Shown in pieces: positions 13,539 through 14,263 of a DNA stretch of 14,263 bases (position 1 is the stretch's first letter; every line of letters starts with the position of its first letter). This stretch comes from Syntrophobacterales bacterium (lineage in GTDB: Bacteria; Desulfobacterota; Syntrophia; Syntrophales; UBA6807), in contig JAGGSD010000051.1 of assembly GCA_021159265.1 (NCBI GenBank), positions 1 through 14,263 on the forward strand. The letters are read 5' to 3'. The translations under genes were made by a program, and so were the position numbers. Below the pieces are notes generated by a model that was given only the letters and a program-made list of their open reading frames with translations, ran no database searches and was not told the DNA's origin.

Positions 13539-13619
13539 TGAGAAATTAGCCACAAAAATGCAGCGGGGGAAGGGAATCGGGATTCTACAGTTTCCGGAAT
13601 ATGAAATATTAAATTTTTC

Positions 13620-13648
13620 TTTACAAAAAACATATCTTTGTATATATC
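13620..13648 (+). promoter_or_regulatory. Candidate promoter for dksA
   Basis: TTTACA (13620-13625), a 17-bp spacer and TATATC (13643-13648) fit nine of twelve consensus positions. The start would be near 13655, about 50 nt before the dksA ATG. Just upstream lie two small inverted repeats, GAATC-GG-GATTC (13575-13586 region) and AATAT-GAA-ATATT (about 13598-13610), which could be regulatory or belong to the end of another transcript. Confidence 0.42.
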
Positions 13649-13707
13649 AGAACGGCACGTAAGTCTGTAACCTGTTAGAAGCCGAAAAAGGTGGTGTATT
13701 TGAACAG

Positions 13708-14070
13708 ATGAAACCTGATCAGCTTGAATATTTCAGAAATCTTCTAACCCAAAGGATTGATCAGCTTTTAGACGATGCGGGAAAAACTGTTTCAGAGATG
13801 ACGGATGATCGCGTCAATCTCCCGGATATTACTGATAGAGCTTCTCTTGAATCAGATAGAAATTTCGAGCTGAGAATCAGAGACAGGGAAAGAAAATTAA
13901 TAAAGAAGTTAAAAGATGCCCTAAGCCGTATCGATGATGGCACGTTCGGCATATGTGAAATATGCGGAGGCAAGATTTCTCAAAAAAGACTAATGGCAAG
14001 GCCTGTAACAACCCTCTGCATAAACTGTAAAGAGAAACAAGAGCGGTTTGAAAAACAAAGAGGAGAATGA
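13708..14070 (+). CDS. dksA: DksA/TraR-family RNA polymerase-binding transcription factor
   Basis: DksA-type proteins bind the secondary channel of RNA polymerase and, with ppGpp, adjust rRNA, amino-acid and stress promoters. This 120-residue protein has the coiled coil (about 1-75) with the tip motif D40-x2-D43-x-A45, which is needed for activity in E. coli DksA. The typical RNRDRERKLIKK-like run (here RIRDRERKLIKK, 56-67) follows. A four-cysteine zinc finger is C83-x2-C86 and C104-x2-C107. It is shorter than E. coli DksA (151) at the N-terminus, common outside Gammaproteobacteria. The ATG at 13708 lies 13 nt from AAGGTGG, rather far, but no other in-frame start exists nearby. It is monocistronic as far as the window shows. 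Confidence 0.93.
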   Translation: MKPDQLEYFRNLLTQRIDQLLDDAGKTVSEMTDDRVNLPDITDRASLESDRNFELRIRDRERKLIKKLKDALSRIDDGTFGICEICGGKISQKRLMARPVTTLCINCKEKQERFEKQRGE

Positions 14071-14083
14071 CACTTCCTCTTTT
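14057..14083 (+). terminator. Possible dksA terminator overlapping the stop codon
   Basis: AAAGAGGA (14057-14064) and TCCTCTTT (14075-14082) can form an 8-bp stem with a 10-nt loop, ending in TTTT. The stem begins in the last codons of dksA. The U-tract is short and shared with the stem, so strength is doubtful. Confidence 0.42.
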
Positions 14084-14170
14084 AATACAAAAACTTAACT
14101 CTTTCTCCATTTGCCAAAACATCATCATTTCATACTACTATTCATATAAACATGTATCGTAACTACTCAT

Positions 14171-14246
14171 GTTCAAAGTTCCTGGGTTCAAGGTTAAGCA
14201 GATGAAACGAGACCTTTGCAGAATGTTCAATTTTGTTCAAGTTCAA
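14171..14246. repeat. Degenerate GTTCAA repeats at the right edge
   Basis: GTTCAA occurs five times, at 14171, 14186, 14225, 14235 and 14241, with related GTTCC and GGTTAA between. Spacing is irregular, so this is not CRISPR. The interval 14084-14263 has no gene signal. It resembles the low-complexity spacer repeats seen between genes in some uncultured anaerobes (recalled, not checked). Confidence 0.55.
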
Positions 14247-14263
14247 GGAAGGCGAAGATTTTA

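Noticed and set aside
14160..14263. Possible CRISPR array from repeated GTTCAA
   Set aside because: The units are only six bases, spacing is irregular and some are adjacent; no repeat-spacer structure.

Overview
The window looks like chromosomal DNA from an anaerobic Gram-negative bacterium, most plausibly in or near the Desulfobacterota (former Deltaproteobacteria). The reasons are lipid A (LpxB) and DksA genes, Tat-exported ferredoxin plus cytochrome b modules, a three-subunit transhydrogenase, DUF5320/ferredoxin and NifX-like proteins, and an iron-sulfur old-yellow-enzyme. GC content is mid-40s % over most of the window. No rRNA, tRNA or marker gene is present, so the placement is an inference.

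Left part (1-5866, all minus strand). Reading in the direction of transcription: a consensus promoter, a 33-codon ORF that looks like the amino end of an ArsR regulator, the pntAA-pntAB-pntB proton-translocating transhydrogenase operon, then a Tat-exported four-cluster Fe-S protein and a di-haem cytochrome b (formate-dehydrogenase beta/gamma type, with no catalytic subunit in view). A terminator-like hairpin follows, and then a CcdA/DsbD-type membrane thiol transporter. Right after the ccdA stop codon and a Shine-Dalgarno sequence, the sequence changes into what looks like the 5' end of a group II intron, which runs off the left edge.

Middle (5888-11588). On the minus strand are a triple thioredoxin-fold protein, a NifX/NifB-C-like protein and a 10-TM putative heavy-metal exporter. 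On the plus strand are a DUF5320-like Gly/Arg-rich protein fused to a 2[4Fe-4S] ferredoxin and a FadH-like OYE/FAD oxidoreductase. The two sets diverge from a 450-bp control region. That region holds two face-to-face sigma70-type promoters, a perfect 17-bp palindrome over one -10 box, and the first copy of a 66-bp repeat. The second copy lies just before the OYE gene, and each copy carries a hairpin and ends in a Shine-Dalgarno. The common theme is thiol, iron-sulfur and pyridine-nucleotide redox chemistry.

Right part (11593-14263). A strikingly AT-rich lpxB of Campylobacterota type (probable horizontal transfer) lies on the minus strand below a sirtuin gene with its own near-consensus promoter. 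A dksA gene follows on the plus strand. The right edge carries degenerate GTTCAA repeats.

No phage, CRISPR or defence system was seen. The most interesting items are the intron insertion behind ccdA, the ArsR remnant whose promoter now appears to serve pnt, the duplicated leader plus face-to-face promoters of the redox cluster, the Fe-S protein with one cluster cysteine missing, and the foreign lpxB.
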